DNA from: Bradyrhizobium macuxiense
GTDB taxonomy: Bacteria; Pseudomonadota; Alphaproteobacteria; Rhizobiales; Xanthobacteraceae
Assembly (NCBI RefSeq): GCF_007993935.1
Contig: NZ_VITY01000007.1
Span: 248,001 to 312,000 of the forward strand
Direction: 5' to 3'
Length of the DNA stretch: 64,000 nucleotides
This document shows positions 28,976 to 38,204 of this stretch, piece after piece. Below the pieces are notes generated by a model. It saw nothing but the letters and a program-made list of their open reading frames with translations, searched no databases and was not told the origin of the DNA. Position numbers and translations under genes: made by a program. Position 1 is the stretch's first letter. The number at the start of each line of letters is the position of its first letter.

Positions 28976-30889
28976 ATGACGCGCCTTTCACAATTCACCC
29001 TGCGCAACTTCCTGATTCTGGCACATGACGCGCTCGCGACGACGTTTGCGTTGCTGGCGAGCTTCTATCTGCGTTTCGAGGGCAACCTCCTTACCGATCG
29101 ATTGCCGCATCTGCTGCGCATCCTGCCCTGGTTCGTGCTGTTCAGCATCGTGGTCAGCTATTTCTCCAATCTGACCACGGCGAAATGGCGCTTCACCTCG
29201 CTGCCGGACGCGGTGAACATCCTGCGGGTGGCAGCGGTGCTGACGCTGGCGCTGGTCGTGCTGGACTACGTCTACTTTTTCACGGGAGCGGCTTCGCTCA
29301 GTCCGGTGTTCCTCGGCCGGGTCACCATCATCCTGTTCTTCTTCCTTGAAGTGTTCGCGCTGAGCGCGTTGCGGCTGGGCTATCGCTACTTCCGCTATTC
29401 GCGCACGCGCCTGCATGCCCGGTCCGACAATGCCGCGCCGGCGCTGCTGGTCGGACGCACGGCCGACGCCGAAGTCGTGCTGCGCGGCATCGAGAACGGC
29501 GCCATCAAGCGGCTCTGGCCGGTCGGCGTGCTGTCGCCGTCGGTCGCGGACCGCGGCCAGATGATCCGCAACATTCCCGTGGTCGGCGGCGTCGATGACA
29601 TCGAGGCCGTGATTCGGGATTTCGAGAGCCGCCAGCGGCCGATCAAGCGCGTGGTCATGACGCCCTCGGCCTTCGAGCCGGACGCGCATCCGGAGAGCCT
29701 GCTGATGCGCGCCAAGCGGCTCGGCCTGATGGTCAGCCGCCTGCCGTCGCTGGAGGGCGGCGATGCGCCGCGGCTCACCAATGTCGCGGTCGAGGACCTG
29801 CTGCTGCGCCCGAGCCAGAAGATCGACTATGCCCGGCTCGAGACGCTGGTGAAGGGCAAGTCCGTCATCGTAACCGGCGGCGGCGGCTCGATCGGCGCGG
29901 AGATCTGCGACCGGGTGGCGACCTTCGGCGCCGCGCGCCTCTTGGTCGTGGAGAATTCGGAGCCGGCGCTCTATGCGGTCACCGAGGCGTTGTCCGCGCG
30001 CGACAGCGGTCCCGAGATCGAGGGCCGGATCGCGGACATCAGGGATCGCGAGCGCATCACGCGCCTGATGAGCGAGTTCAAGCCCGACATCGTGTTCCAT
30101 GCCGCGGCGCTCAAGCATGTGCCGATCCTCGAGCGCGACTGGAGCGAAGGGGTCAAGACCAACATCTTCGGGTCGGTGAACGTCGCCGATGCCGCGCGTG
30201 CCGCCGGCGCGAGCGCCATGGTGATGATCTCGACCGACAAGGCGATCGAGCCGGTGTCGATGCTGGGCCTGACCAAGCGGTTCGCCGAAATGTACTGTCA
30301 GGCGCTGGACCATGACCTGATGACCGAAGCCAAGGGCAGGTCGCACATGCGGCTGATCTCGGTGCGGTTCGGCAACGTGCTGGCGTCCAACGGATCCGTG
30401 GTGCCGAAGTTCAAGGCGCAGATCGAGGCCGGCGGGCCGATCACGGTGACCCATCCGGACATGGTTCGCTATTTCATGACGATCCGCGAAGCCTGCGATC
30501 TCGTGATCACGGCGGCCACGCACGCAGTGACCCCGGCGCGGCCCGACGTCTCGGTCTATGTGCTGAACATGGGGCAACCGGTGAAGATCGTCGATCTCGC
30601 CGAGCGGATGATCCGTCTGTCGGGCCTGCAGCCCGGCGTCGACATCGAGATCGTGTTCAGCGGCATCCGTGCCGGCGAGCGGCTGAACGAGATCCTGTTC
30701 GCGAGCCAGGAGCCGACGCTCGAAATCGGCGTCGCCGGCGTCATGGCCGCCAAGCCGAACCAGCCGCCGATGTCGACGCTGCGCAAGTGGCTCGCGGCGC
30801 TGGAGGATGCGATCGAGCGCGATGACCGCGTGACCATCCGCGCCGTCCTTCAGGACGCGGTGCCCGAGTTCGGATCGAATGCCGCCTGA
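28976..30889 (+). CDS. nucleotide-sugar 4,6-dehydratase, WbpM/CapD long form
   Basis: A 637-residue inner-membrane enzyme. Four hydrophobic helices occupy about residues 10-130, then a Rossmann region (FFLEV... VGRTADAEVV), then the catalytic SDR domain beginning VTGGGGSIGAEICDR near residue 300. The catalytic segment reads STDKAIEPVSMLGLTK (about 415-433), with Met where short FlaA1-type enzymes have Tyr, as in WbpM. Expected reaction: UDP-GlcNAc to UDP-4-keto-6-deoxy-GlcNAc, precursor of QuiNAc or FucNAc. It fits the downstream reductase and initiating transferase. Confidence 0.88.
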   Translation: MTRLSQFTLRNFLILAHDALATTFALLASFYLRFEGNLLTDRLPHLLRILPWFVLFSIVVSYFSNLTTAKWRFTSLPDAVNILRVAAVLTLALVVLDYVYFFTGAASLSPVFLGRVTIILFFFLEVFALSALRLGYRYFRYSRTRLHARSDNAAPALLVGRTADAEVVLRGIENGAIKRLWPVGVLSPSVADRGQMIRNIPVVGGVDDIEAVIRDFESRQRPIKRVVMTPSAFEPDAHPESLLMRAKRLGLMVSRLPSLEGGDAPRLTNVAVEDLLLRPSQKIDYARLETLVKGKSVIVTGGGGSIGAEICDRVATFGAARLLVVENSEPALYAVTEALSARDSGPEIEGRIADIRDRERITRLMSEFKPDIVFHAAALKHVPILERDWSEGVKTNIFGSVNVADAARAAGASAMVMISTDKAIEPVSMLGLTKRFAEMYCQALDHDLMTEAKGRSHMRLISVRFGNVLASNGSVVPKFKAQIEAGGPITVTHPDMVRYFMTIREACDLVITAATHAVTPARPDVSVYVLNMGQPVKIVDLAERMIRLSGLQPGVDIEIVFSGIRAGERLNEILFASQEPTLEIGVAGVMAAKPNQPPMSTLRKWLAALEDAIERDDRVTIRAVLQDAVPEFGSNAA

Positions 30890-30937
30890 CCGCGCCGTCC
30901 TGCGGACGACGAGGCAGGACCATTTCGAAAGCCATTG

Positions 30938-32152
30938 ATGCCCAGTTCTCGAAAAGTCGTGGTCGCCAGCCAGCACTATCCGCCGGACCACAGCACGACC
31001 GCCGCGATCATGTCCGCGATCGCCGAACGGATTGCGCAGGAGGCGGAGGTGGTGGTGGTCTCGGGGATGCCGGGCTCGGCGAGGGCGCCGGCGCCGGGGC
31101 GGCCCGCCGTCGTCGAGGTCAGGAACTGGCTGCCGGGAAAGGCGGCGCTGATCAAGCGCGCGCTGGCCGAGGCGCTGTTCACGGGCCGGATGTTCTTTGC
31201 ATTGTTGTCGCGGCTGAAGCGGGGTGACGTGGCACTGACGGTGACCGCACCCTTCGCGCTTCCCTATGCGGTTGCCGCCGCGGCGCGGTTGAAGGGCGCC
31301 AAGTCGGCGTTGATCATGCACGACCTGTTTCCGGATGTTCTCGTGATGGCCGGGCTGCTGCGGCCGTCCTCGCTGGTCGCGCGGGCGATGCGCGGCATCA
31401 ACACGCTGATGTTCCGTGCCCTGAACGCCGTCATCGTGATCGGCCGCGACGCCGAGAAGCTGCTGCTGCGCTATGGCGGAATGACGCCGGACAAGATCAG
31501 GTTCATCCCGAACTGGGCCACGCTCGTCCCCGGCAATCGTCCCGTCAGCCCCGATAATCCGTTTCGCAACGCCATTGCCGCCCGCTTCGTCGTCGGTCTG
31601 TCCGGCAATCTGGGCTTCACCCACGATCCGGACATCGTCTTCCAGGCCGCGCGGCTGTTGCGCGAAGAGCGCGATATCCATTTCCTGCTCTCGGGGTGGG
31701 GCATGGGCTTCGCGCGGCTGAAGGAGATGCAGGCCACGGCGCAACTCGCCAACGTCACGCTGGTCGACCGCGTCGCGGACGGCGAGCTGGATGCGCTGCT
31801 CTCCAGTGCAGACGTCTGGCTCATCCCCTATCGCAAGGACGTTGCCGGTGTATCGGTCCCAAGCCGGTTCTATAATCTGCTCGCGGCCGGCCGGCCGGTC
31901 ATCCTGGTCTCCGAGCCCGAGGCCGAGGCAGCCCTGACCGTCAGCGAGAACGGGCTGGGCTGGGTCGTCACACCGGGGCGGCCCGATCAACTCGCCGATG
32001 CCGTCAGGCTGGCGTCGCGATCGCAGGACGCGGGGATGGCCGAGCGCGCAGTCGCGACCGCACGGACCTTCAGTGCCGAGCGGGCCCTGTCGAGCTATGC
32101 TGCGCTGGTCGCGGAGCTGCTATCCAATCACGATATGGAGCGGACAGCATGA
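30938..32152 (+). CDS. glycosyltransferase, GT4 family (WcaI/WbuB-like)
   Basis: A 404-residue GT-B protein. VVASQHYPPDHSTTAAIM at the N-terminus is the pattern of colanic acid WcaI and WbuB-like transferases. Central HDLFPDVLVMAGLL, followed by GLSGNLGFTHDP and VPSRFYNLLAAGRPVILVSEPEAE, belongs to the nucleotide-sugar site. A hydrophobic patch around 85-110 may dock it to the membrane. A TTG one codon upstream is possible. It overlaps the following reductase gene by four bases (ATGA), so coupled translation. It probably adds an early O-antigen sugar. Confidence 0.84.
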   Translation: MPSSRKVVVASQHYPPDHSTTAAIMSAIAERIAQEAEVVVVSGMPGSARAPAPGRPAVVEVRNWLPGKAALIKRALAEALFTGRMFFALLSRLKRGDVALTVTAPFALPYAVAAAARLKGAKSALIMHDLFPDVLVMAGLLRPSSLVARAMRGINTLMFRALNAVIVIGRDAEKLLLRYGGMTPDKIRFIPNWATLVPGNRPVSPDNPFRNAIAARFVVGLSGNLGFTHDPDIVFQAARLLREERDIHFLLSGWGMGFARLKEMQATAQLANVTLVDRVADGELDALLSSADVWLIPYRKDVAGVSVPSRFYNLLAAGRPVILVSEPEAEAALTVSENGLGWVVTPGRPDQLADAVRLASRSQDAGMAERAVATARTFSAERALSSYAALVAELLSNHDMERTA

Positions 32153-33090
32153 CTGATCGCCGCCCGACGGTTCTGGTGACAGGTGCGAGCGGCTTTGTCG
32201 GTCGCCATGTGGTGCCCGAGCTGGCGCAGAACGGCTGGCTGGTGCGGCGCGCGGTGCGAACCGCGCCGCAGGATGCAAATGACGTGGCGATCGGCTCGCT
32301 CAGCCCCGCCACCGATTGGCGCGCCGCGCTCGAGGGCGTGGACGCCGTCGTTCATCTTGCGGCTCGCGTTCACCAGCAGTCCGACGAACAGGCGATCGAG
32401 CTCTACCGCAACGTCAATATCGAAGGCACGCTGCATCTGGCGCGTTCGGCGGTTGCGGCGGGCGTCCGGGATTTCGTCTTTGTCAGCACGATCCTGGTGC
32501 ACGGGCGCAGCAATTACGGGCGCCCTCCATTTCGCGAGGACGATGTCCTGACGCCCCGCGGGCTCTACGGAAACTCGAAGGCGGCTGCCGAAGTCGGCCT
32601 CAAGGAGATCGCGCCGGGCAGCGGCATGAGGGTGACCGTGATCAGGCCGCCGCTGATCTACGGCGCCGGTGCGAAGGGAAATTTCGCCTTGCTCAAGCGC
32701 GCGGTGCTCAATCGCATGCCGCTTCCGCTCGCTTATGTGAAGAATCGCCGCGCGTTCCTGTCGGCGGAAAACCTGGCGTCGTTCATCCTGTATCGCTTGT
32801 CGCAACCGGGAAACGATTTCGACGTGTTCCTGGTGGCCGACCGCGAGCAGGTCTCGACGCGGGAGTTCGTCGAGCGGCTGGCCCGCGCGGCAGAAACCTC
32901 GCCGCGCCTGTTCTGGCTGCCGCCGCCGCTCTTGAAGGTGTCGCTGACGATGGGCGGCCGCAAGGAAGCCTATGACAGCCTGTTTGCCTCGCTTGAGCTC
33001 GATCTGTCCAAGATCGCGAGCACCGGATGGCAACAGCCGATCAGCCTCGATGAGGGGCTGAGGCGCGCGCTGAGCCGAACCGATATCTGA
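32149..33090 (+). CDS. NAD-dependent epimerase/dehydratase, WbpV/WreQ-like 4-reductase
   Basis: A 313-residue extended SDR. The fingerprint TGASGFVGRH is at residues 10-19, the Ser region FVSTILVHG near 110, and YGNSK near 140. Neighbours (WbpM-type dehydratase upstream, WbpL-type phosphotransferase convergent downstream) match the set that makes and uses UDP-QuiNAc or UDP-FucNAc, so the likely job is reduction of the 4-keto-6-deoxy intermediate. This assignment is contextual; a 4-epimerase role remains possible. Confidence 0.72.
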   Translation: MTDRRPTVLVTGASGFVGRHVVPELAQNGWLVRRAVRTAPQDANDVAIGSLSPATDWRAALEGVDAVVHLAARVHQQSDEQAIELYRNVNIEGTLHLARSAVAAGVRDFVFVSTILVHGRSNYGRPPFREDDVLTPRGLYGNSKAAAEVGLKEIAPGSGMRVTVIRPPLIYGAGAKGNFALLKRAVLNRMPLPLAYVKNRRAFLSAENLASFILYRLSQPGNDFDVFLVADREQVSTREFVERLARAAETSPRLFWLPPPLLKVSLTMGGRKEAYDSLFASLELDLSKIASTGWQQPISLDEGLRRALSRTDI

Positions 33091-33095
33091 GGTGA

Positions 33096-34106
33096 TCAGA
33101 ACGTGCGCGAGAACCGGCGCAGCTGCCAGGCGACGGCGATCGCGCCGGCCAGCAGCAGGGCGAGGTCAGCAGCCAGCGAGTTGAGGGCGACCGAGGCGAA
33201 TGCGAGCAGCGCCAGCACCAAATTGAGCGCAAAGACCTCGCCGACCACGCGCCACACCGTGAATCCGTTGTCGGTCGCGCGCTGATAGAAGTGCGAGCGG
33301 TGCGCGGCCCAGAACGGCTCGCGCCGGATCATGCGGCGAAACAGCGTGACCGTCGCATCCGTCAAATAGTACAGCGGCAGCAGCAGCGCGGCGGCGAATT
33401 GCTGGCGCAGGGCGAGCTCAAGCAGGCACCAGCCGAGCAGCAGGCCGATCGGCAGGCTGCCGACATCGCCGAGGAATATCTTTGCCACCGGCCGGTTGAA
33501 CGGCGCGAAGCCGAGCAGCGCGCCGCAGAGCGCCGCCGCGACCAGCGCCGGAGCGACCGGGACATGGCCGAAGCTGCCGAGCAGGGCGACCGCCACGGTG
33601 ATCGGCACGGCCTCGGCCGCGGTCATCAAATCGAGCCCGTCCATGAAGTTGACGAGGTTCACGAACCAGAGGCCGGCGATCAGCAGCAGGCCGCGTTCGA
33701 GCCAGAGCGGGCAGGCCGGGACCAGCCTCAGCTCGCCCGGCACCGAGAACAGCACGGCCGCAACCGCGGCAGCCTGCAGCAGCAGCCGCGGGACCACGGG
33801 CAGGGAGCGGATGTCGTCGGCAAAGCCCACCACCGCGATGAACAGGCAGGCCGAGAAGACGGTGAATGGAATCGTCAGGAAGGGCGATCCGACCAGCGCG
33901 ATGACGATCCCGCCCGCGAGCAGCGTGGCTGCGGTGACCGCGATGCCGGCGCCCTGCGGAGTTGGAATGCGGTGCGACGAGCGCGCATTCGGCTTCGCCA
34001 GCGCCACGCGCAGCAATAGCGGCCGCGTCAGCTGGATCAGGACGGCCGAGATCGCTGCGGCAAGAACCGCGGCGATCAACAACAGGAGGGTTTCGAAAAC
34101 GCTCAT
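33096..34106 (-). CDS. undecaprenyl-phosphate sugar-1-phosphate transferase (WecA/WbpL family)
   Basis: A 336-residue polytopic membrane protein of the MraY/WecA family. Conserved cytoplasmic motifs are present: GFADDIRSLP (Mg site), NFMDGLDLM, FLGDVGSLPIG and the C-terminal loop AAHRSHFYQR. It would start O-antigen assembly by moving a HexNAc-1-phosphate to undecaprenyl phosphate. Context with WbpM- and WbpV-like enzymes suggests QuiNAc or FucNAc as first sugar, as for WbpL/WreU. It is convergent with the reductase gene, with only five bases between stops. Confidence 0.88.
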   Translation of the reverse strand: MSVFETLLLLIAAVLAAAISAVLIQLTRPLLLRVALAKPNARSSHRIPTPQGAGIAVTAATLLAGGIVIALVGSPFLTIPFTVFSACLFIAVVGFADDIRSLPVVPRLLLQAAAVAAVLFSVPGELRLVPACPLWLERGLLLIAGLWFVNLVNFMDGLDLMTAAEAVPITVAVALLGSFGHVPVAPALVAAALCGALLGFAPFNRPVAKIFLGDVGSLPIGLLLGWCLLELALRQQFAAALLLPLYYLTDATVTLFRRMIRREPFWAAHRSHFYQRATDNGFTVWRVVGEVFALNLVLALLAFASVALNSLAADLALLLAGAIAVAWQLRRFSRTF

Positions 34107-34123
34107 TCTGGTCCGGTCATTGC

Positions 34124-34178
34124 GATCCCGGGACTCACGCTTGTGATCCCGGGACTCACGATTGTGATCCCGGGACTT
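34124..34178. repeat. 21-bp tandem repeat, about 2.6 copies, containing a stop codon
   Basis: Units begin GATCCCGGGACTCACG at 34124 and 34145; a third, diverging copy starts at 34166. On the minus strand each unit reads through V-P-G-S-x-S and ends in TGA. The innermost copy supplies the real C-terminus and stop of the membrane protein gene, and the two outer copies lie just beyond it. Confidence 0.85.
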
Positions 34179-35124
34179 CGATCGGCTCTGCGCCCTTGGC
34201 GGCCTTTTCCGGGCTCAGGATCCACACCAGGCCGCCGAATACGCCGACCACGAACGACACCGCGCCGAACAGCAGCGAGATGTTGACGCCCTCATTAGCG
34301 ATCAATCCGGCATAGCCGAAGGCCAGCGCCATGGTGGCCTCGCGCACGCCCCAGCCGGCGATCGAGATCGGCATCATCGTGATCAGCATCACCGGTGGCA
34401 GCAGCTGGAAGATCTGGCCGAAGGTGACCGGGGCGGTGATCGACTTCACCACGCACCAGGCGATCACGACGGTCACAACGTGAATGGCGATCGAGAGGGT
34501 TGCCACCCGCAATCCGTGCTTGCGGCTGAACAGCACCCGGTTCGCGATGACCGCGCAGGCGTGGATGTGGTGGGTCGCCCACCACTGCTTCAGCCAGGCC
34601 CACGGCAACAGGCCGATCACCAGGAAGCCGAATCCGGCCGCAAGCGCCGCGAGGTCGAGCAGCAGCAATGCGGTCCAGCCGTTGGAATCGGAGATCAGCC
34701 GGTAGCTCCAGGGCAGGGTGGCCGCGATCACGACGGCGAGCGCGATCAGTCCGACCGCGCGGTCGACGAAGATCGAATAGGTGGCCGCGCGCCAGCCGGC
34801 ACCGGCGCGCGCGACGAGCCAGAGCCGCACGGCGTCGCCGCCGATCGAGGACGGCAGGGTCTGGTTGAAGAAGGTGCCGATCACGTTGAAGCGCATCGCC
34901 TGCGCGGTCTCCAGCGGCGCGCCGCACTCGACGCTGATCTCGCGCCAGCGCAGCACCCCGAGGAAGATCTGCAGGAAGGTGACCGCAATTGCGAGGCCGA
35001 GCCAGCCCAGGCTCTCAACCTGGATGCGGGAGGCCAGATCGTACAGATTGACCTTGCGCAACGAGAAATAGAGCAGCGCGGCCGAGATCAGGATCTTGAC
35101 GGTCGAGAGCAGGATTCGGCGCAT
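34156..35124 (-). CDS. flippase-like membrane protein, lysylphosphatidylglycerol synthase TM / AglD family
   Basis: A 322-residue protein with about eight hydrophobic segments, of the UPF0104/LPG_synthase_TM type. It has FFNQTLPSSIGGDAVRLWLVARAG near residue 85 and MPISIAGWGVREATMALAFG near 255, both hallmark stretches. Only the membrane domain is present; the soluble lysyl-transferase domain of MprF is absent. Such proteins occur in polysaccharide and lipid-linked sugar loci, perhaps moving lipid intermediates, but the activity is unproven. Its C-terminal codons form one unit of a tandem repeat. Confidence 0.82.
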   Translation of the reverse strand: MRRILLSTVKILISAALLYFSLRKVNLYDLASRIQVESLGWLGLAIAVTFLQIFLGVLRWREISVECGAPLETAQAMRFNVIGTFFNQTLPSSIGGDAVRLWLVARAGAGWRAATYSIFVDRAVGLIALAVVIAATLPWSYRLISDSNGWTALLLLDLAALAAGFGFLVIGLLPWAWLKQWWATHHIHACAVIANRVLFSRKHGLRVATLSIAIHVVTVVIAWCVVKSITAPVTFGQIFQLLPPVMLITMMPISIAGWGVREATMALAFGYAGLIANEGVNISLLFGAVSFVVGVFGGLVWILSPEKAAKGAEPIEVPGSQS

Positions 35125-35476
35125 TTCCGTTCGCGCTGCCAGGTTTCAGGATGTGTCAAAAACAGCGCAAAACGCTTTCGCGCGCCCAAATTCGCCGCCT
35201 TGGTATGGTTTCCGCACCGATCTGGCAATACCCGTACTGGTCCCTATTGCGGCAGGTGCGAAGGGGCGGCTAAAGAGGCCGGAGCGGGGACGCCCCGCCG
35301 CTCACCGGGGGTTTACGATACCGGTAAAATCCGACCAGACGCGTGGGGGCGCGTGACTGCTCGGGCAGTGCTTCCCAAGGTAAAAAGGGGCTGCCGGCCG
35401 CGGCGGCCCGGGCCAGTTTGGTATGCCGTCCGCGGACGGGTACCATTGGACCTGCACGACAGGACTTGAGGCATCG
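35125..35476. other. intergenic stretch between the divergent membrane protein and manC
   Basis: About 350 bases. It presumably holds both divergent promoters, but I cannot identify convincing boxes. No gene supported. Confidence 0.45.
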
Positions 35477-36889
35477 ATGGACCGACGAATTATTCCCCTG
35501 ATCATGTGTGGCGGCGCGGGCACGCGGCTCTGGCCGGCGTCACGCGAGGTGCATCCGAAGCAGTTCCTGTCGCTGTTCGGGGCGCGCTCGACCTTCCAGG
35601 AGACGCTGCTGCGGGTCTCCGATGCCGGCCTGTTCGAACGGCCGATCGTGATCACCAACGAGGCCTATCGCTTCATGGTGCTGGAGCAGCTGGCCGAGGT
35701 TGGCCGCGAGGCCGACGTGCTGCTCGAGCCGATGCGCCGCGACTCCGGGCCCGCCATTGCGGCCGGTGCAGCATTCGCGCAGAGCCGTGACGGCGAAGCG
35801 ATTGTGCTGGCGCTCGCCGCCGACCATCTGGTGCGCGACACGCCGGCCTTCGTTGCCGCGTGCCGCGGCGGATTGGTGGCTGCCGAAGCCGGCCGCATCG
35901 TGACCTTCGGCGTCAAGCCGGAACGGCCCGCCACCGAATACGGCTACATCAGCCCGGGTGAGGTGGTCGCCGGCGAGGTGCGCGCGGTGGCAAAATTCGT
36001 TGAGAAGCCGGATGCCGCGACAGCGGCAGGCTATATCGATGCGGGTTATCTCTGGAATAGCGGCAACTTCATGTTCCGCGCCAGCGTGCTGCTTGACGAG
36101 TATCGCAATGTCGATGCGGACAGCATTGCCTCGGTGGAGCAGTCGGTCGCGTCAGCTGCGCGCGATCTCGGCTTCGTCAAGCTCGATGCATCGGCATTCG
36201 CCGCGGCAAAGGCGACTTCGATCGACTACGCAGTGATGGAGAAGACCGCTCATGCCGCGGTGGTGCCGGTGGCGTGCGGCTGGTCCGACATCGGCTCGTG
36301 GCGTCAGGTCTGGGAGCTGTCCGACAAGGACACCCTCGGCAATGCGGCGCGCGGTGCGGCGGTGTTCGAGGACAGCCGCAATTGCAACGTCGCGACCGAT
36401 CGGGCGCTGGTCGCGCTCGAAGGCGTCGACGATCTCGTCGTGGTCGCGACACAGGACGCCGTGCTGGTGTCGCGCCAGAAGGACGCCAACGGGCTGAAGC
36501 GGCTGGTCGCGAAATTGAAGGTCGCCGCGCCCGAGGTGACCGAGAATCACATCAAGGTGCATCGCCCCTGGGGCTCCTATCAGTCGGTCGACAATGGCGA
36601 CCGCCACCAGGTCAAGCGCATCATCGTCAAGCCGGGCGGGCGGCTGTCCCTGCAGAAGCACCATCACCGCTCCGAGCACTGGATCGTGGTGCGCGGCACC
36701 GCGCAGGTCACCGTCAACGAGCTGATCAAGACGGTGCACGAGAACGAGTCGATCTACATCCCGATCGGCGCGGTGCACCGGCTGGAGAATCCCGGCAAGA
36801 TCCAGCTCGAGCTGATCGAGGTGCAGACCGGCAGCTATCTCGGCGAGGACGACATCATCCGCATCGAGGATGACTACCAGCGCAGCTGA
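35477..36889 (+). CDS. manC: mannose-1-phosphate guanylyltransferase / mannose-6-phosphate isomerase
   Basis: A 470-residue bifunctional protein of the XanB/AlgA/ManC type. The N-terminal pyrophosphorylase signature MCGGAGTRLWPASREVHPKQ spans about residues 11-30; FVEKPD near 178 and EKTAHAAVVPV near 255 follow. The C-terminal cupin (about 365-460) has GGRLSLQKHHHRSEHWIVV, the phosphomannose isomerase metal site. It makes GDP-mannose for LPS or exopolysaccharide. The upstream frame is open, but TTGAGG before the ATG at 35477 and the family N-terminus fix the start. Confidence 0.93.
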   Translation: MDRRIIPLIMCGGAGTRLWPASREVHPKQFLSLFGARSTFQETLLRVSDAGLFERPIVITNEAYRFMVLEQLAEVGREADVLLEPMRRDSGPAIAAGAAFAQSRDGEAIVLALAADHLVRDTPAFVAACRGGLVAAEAGRIVTFGVKPERPATEYGYISPGEVVAGEVRAVAKFVEKPDAATAAGYIDAGYLWNSGNFMFRASVLLDEYRNVDADSIASVEQSVASAARDLGFVKLDASAFAAAKATSIDYAVMEKTAHAAVVPVACGWSDIGSWRQVWELSDKDTLGNAARGAAVFEDSRNCNVATDRALVALEGVDDLVVVATQDAVLVSRQKDANGLKRLVAKLKVAAPEVTENHIKVHRPWGSYQSVDNGDRHQVKRIIVKPGGRLSLQKHHHRSEHWIVVRGTAQVTVNELIKTVHENESIYIPIGAVHRLENPGKIQLELIEVQTGSYLGEDDIIRIEDDYQRS

Positions 36890-37027
36890 GGGAGCCGGTT
36901 CCCGCGCGAATCTTCGGGCGCGGGGCGATGTAACTCTTTGAATCAAAACGTGTCCGGATTTCGCCCTTGGTAATCGCCACATTTGTGACGCCGTGCTATA
37001 GCGGCTGCCAACGAAGCGGGGTGATTT

Positions 37028-37137
37028 GCGCCGAAGGCGCAGATCGGGAAGAGGGCCTAGGTGCTGATTCCCTCGGAGCCGGTGTGGCTCCCTGAGGAGC
37101 CGGGACAACCGCCAGAACGTTACTTGGGGTCTACGAT
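37028..37137 (+). other. possible structured leader before the GnnA-like gene
   Basis: Two clear stems, GCGCC-GAA-GGCGC (37028-37040) and GGAGCC-N5-GGCTCC (about 37075-37091) with a further GAGGAGCC able to compete for pairing, lie in the last 110 bases before the start codon. They could be an mRNA leader element. No known riboswitch consensus matched by eye. Confidence 0.3.
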
Positions 37138-38154
37138 ATGAATGCAAAAGTGTCCGCAGCCGGCGCGAAGGCCGATATCGGCCGCGCCTTGCGCGTCGGC
37201 GTGATCGGCGCCGGGGTGATGGGCAGCAACCATGCCCGCGTGCTGGCCGGACTGCCCGGCGTCCTGCTGATCGGCATCGTCGATCCGCTGCCCGAACATC
37301 GCACGCGCGCCATCGACCTGGTCGGCTGCCGCGCCTTCGAGACCCTCGATCAGCTGCTCGCCGAGGGCATCGATGCGGTGACGATCGCAGCTCCCACCCA
37401 TCTGCATCACGAGATCGCGCTCGCCTGTATCGCGCGCAACATCCACATCCTGGTCGAGAAGCCGGTCGCATCCACGGTCGAAGAGGGCCGCGAGATCGTC
37501 GCCGCCGCCGAGCGGGCCGGCGTCACGCTGATGGTCGGCCATGTCGAGCGCTTCAATCCGGCGGTCGCCGCGATCAAGCAGGCGATCTCGGGTGAGGACA
37601 TCCTGTCGATCGGCATCACCCGGGTCGGCCCGTTCCCGCCGCGGATGTCCAATGTCGGCGTCGTGATCGATCTCGCCGTGCATGACATCGACCTGATCCG
37701 CTGGTTCACCGAGTCCGACATCGTCGAGGTGCAGCCGCAGCTCTCGAGCGCGGTCGCCGAGCGCGAGGACATCGCGCTGCTGCAATTCCGCACCGCGTCC
37801 GGCGTGCTCGCCCACATCAACACTAACTGGCTGACGCCGTTCAAGGCGCGCAACGTCACCGTCGCAACCCGCGGCAAGTATGTGATGGGCGACCTGCTGA
37901 CGCGCCAGGTCACCGAATGTTTCGGCTTCAAGCCGGACGGCAGCTATTCGATGCGGCACCTGCCGGTCGGACACGACGAGCCGCTCCGCGCCGAACTGAT
38001 CGCTTTCCTCGATGCCGTGCGCAGCGGCAAGCTGCCGGCGGTGTCCGGCGACGAAGGCGTCGCCAGCCTCGAGATCGCGATCCGCTGCCTGGAATCGCCC
38101 GCGCGGCCGGCCGCCACGACGATGCGCAAGGGACCGCGCCGCATCGCCGGCTGA
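37138..38154 (+). CDS. gnnA: Gfo/Idh/MocA oxidoreductase, probable UDP-GlcNAc 3-dehydrogenase (GnnA-like)
   Basis: A 338-residue NAD-dependent sugar oxidoreductase. Nucleotide motif GVIGAGVMGSNHARVL starts near residue 21, the Glu-Lys-Pro catalytic triplet (VEKPVA) is near 116, and VGHVERFNPAV near 137 is typical of enzymes acting on UDP-sugars (WlbA, GnnA). The next gene is a DegT-type aminotransferase. The pair would oxidise the 3-OH of UDP-GlcNAc and install an amino group, giving UDP-GlcNAc3N, needed for the 2,3-diaminoglucose lipid A backbone reported for Bradyrhizobium. Assignment is by family plus context. Confidence 0.78.
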   Translation: MNAKVSAAGAKADIGRALRVGVIGAGVMGSNHARVLAGLPGVLLIGIVDPLPEHRTRAIDLVGCRAFETLDQLLAEGIDAVTIAAPTHLHHEIALACIARNIHILVEKPVASTVEEGREIVAAAERAGVTLMVGHVERFNPAVAAIKQAISGEDILSIGITRVGPFPPRMSNVGVVIDLAVHDIDLIRWFTESDIVEVQPQLSSAVAEREDIALLQFRTASGVLAHINTNWLTPFKARNVTVATRGKYVMGDLLTRQVTECFGFKPDGSYSMRHLPVGHDEPLRAELIAFLDAVRSGKLPAVSGDEGVASLEIAIRCLESPARPAATTMRKGPRRIAG

Positions 38155-38204
38155 TTGTCTTCACCGGCTGATTGTCATCCATTCAACACGTGCAAAGAGC
38201 TTCC

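Noticed and set aside
28988-31990. 1000-codon open frame antisense to the WbpM-type gene and the following glycosyltransferase
   Set aside because: Same GC-driven artefact: rich in Arg, His, Asp and Gly, with no domain, and it covers two well-supported genes.
37021-37137. Cobalamin or other known riboswitch before the GnnA-like gene
   Set aside because: Stems are present, but the conserved boxes of cobalamin, TPP, glycine or FMN elements are absent by eye.
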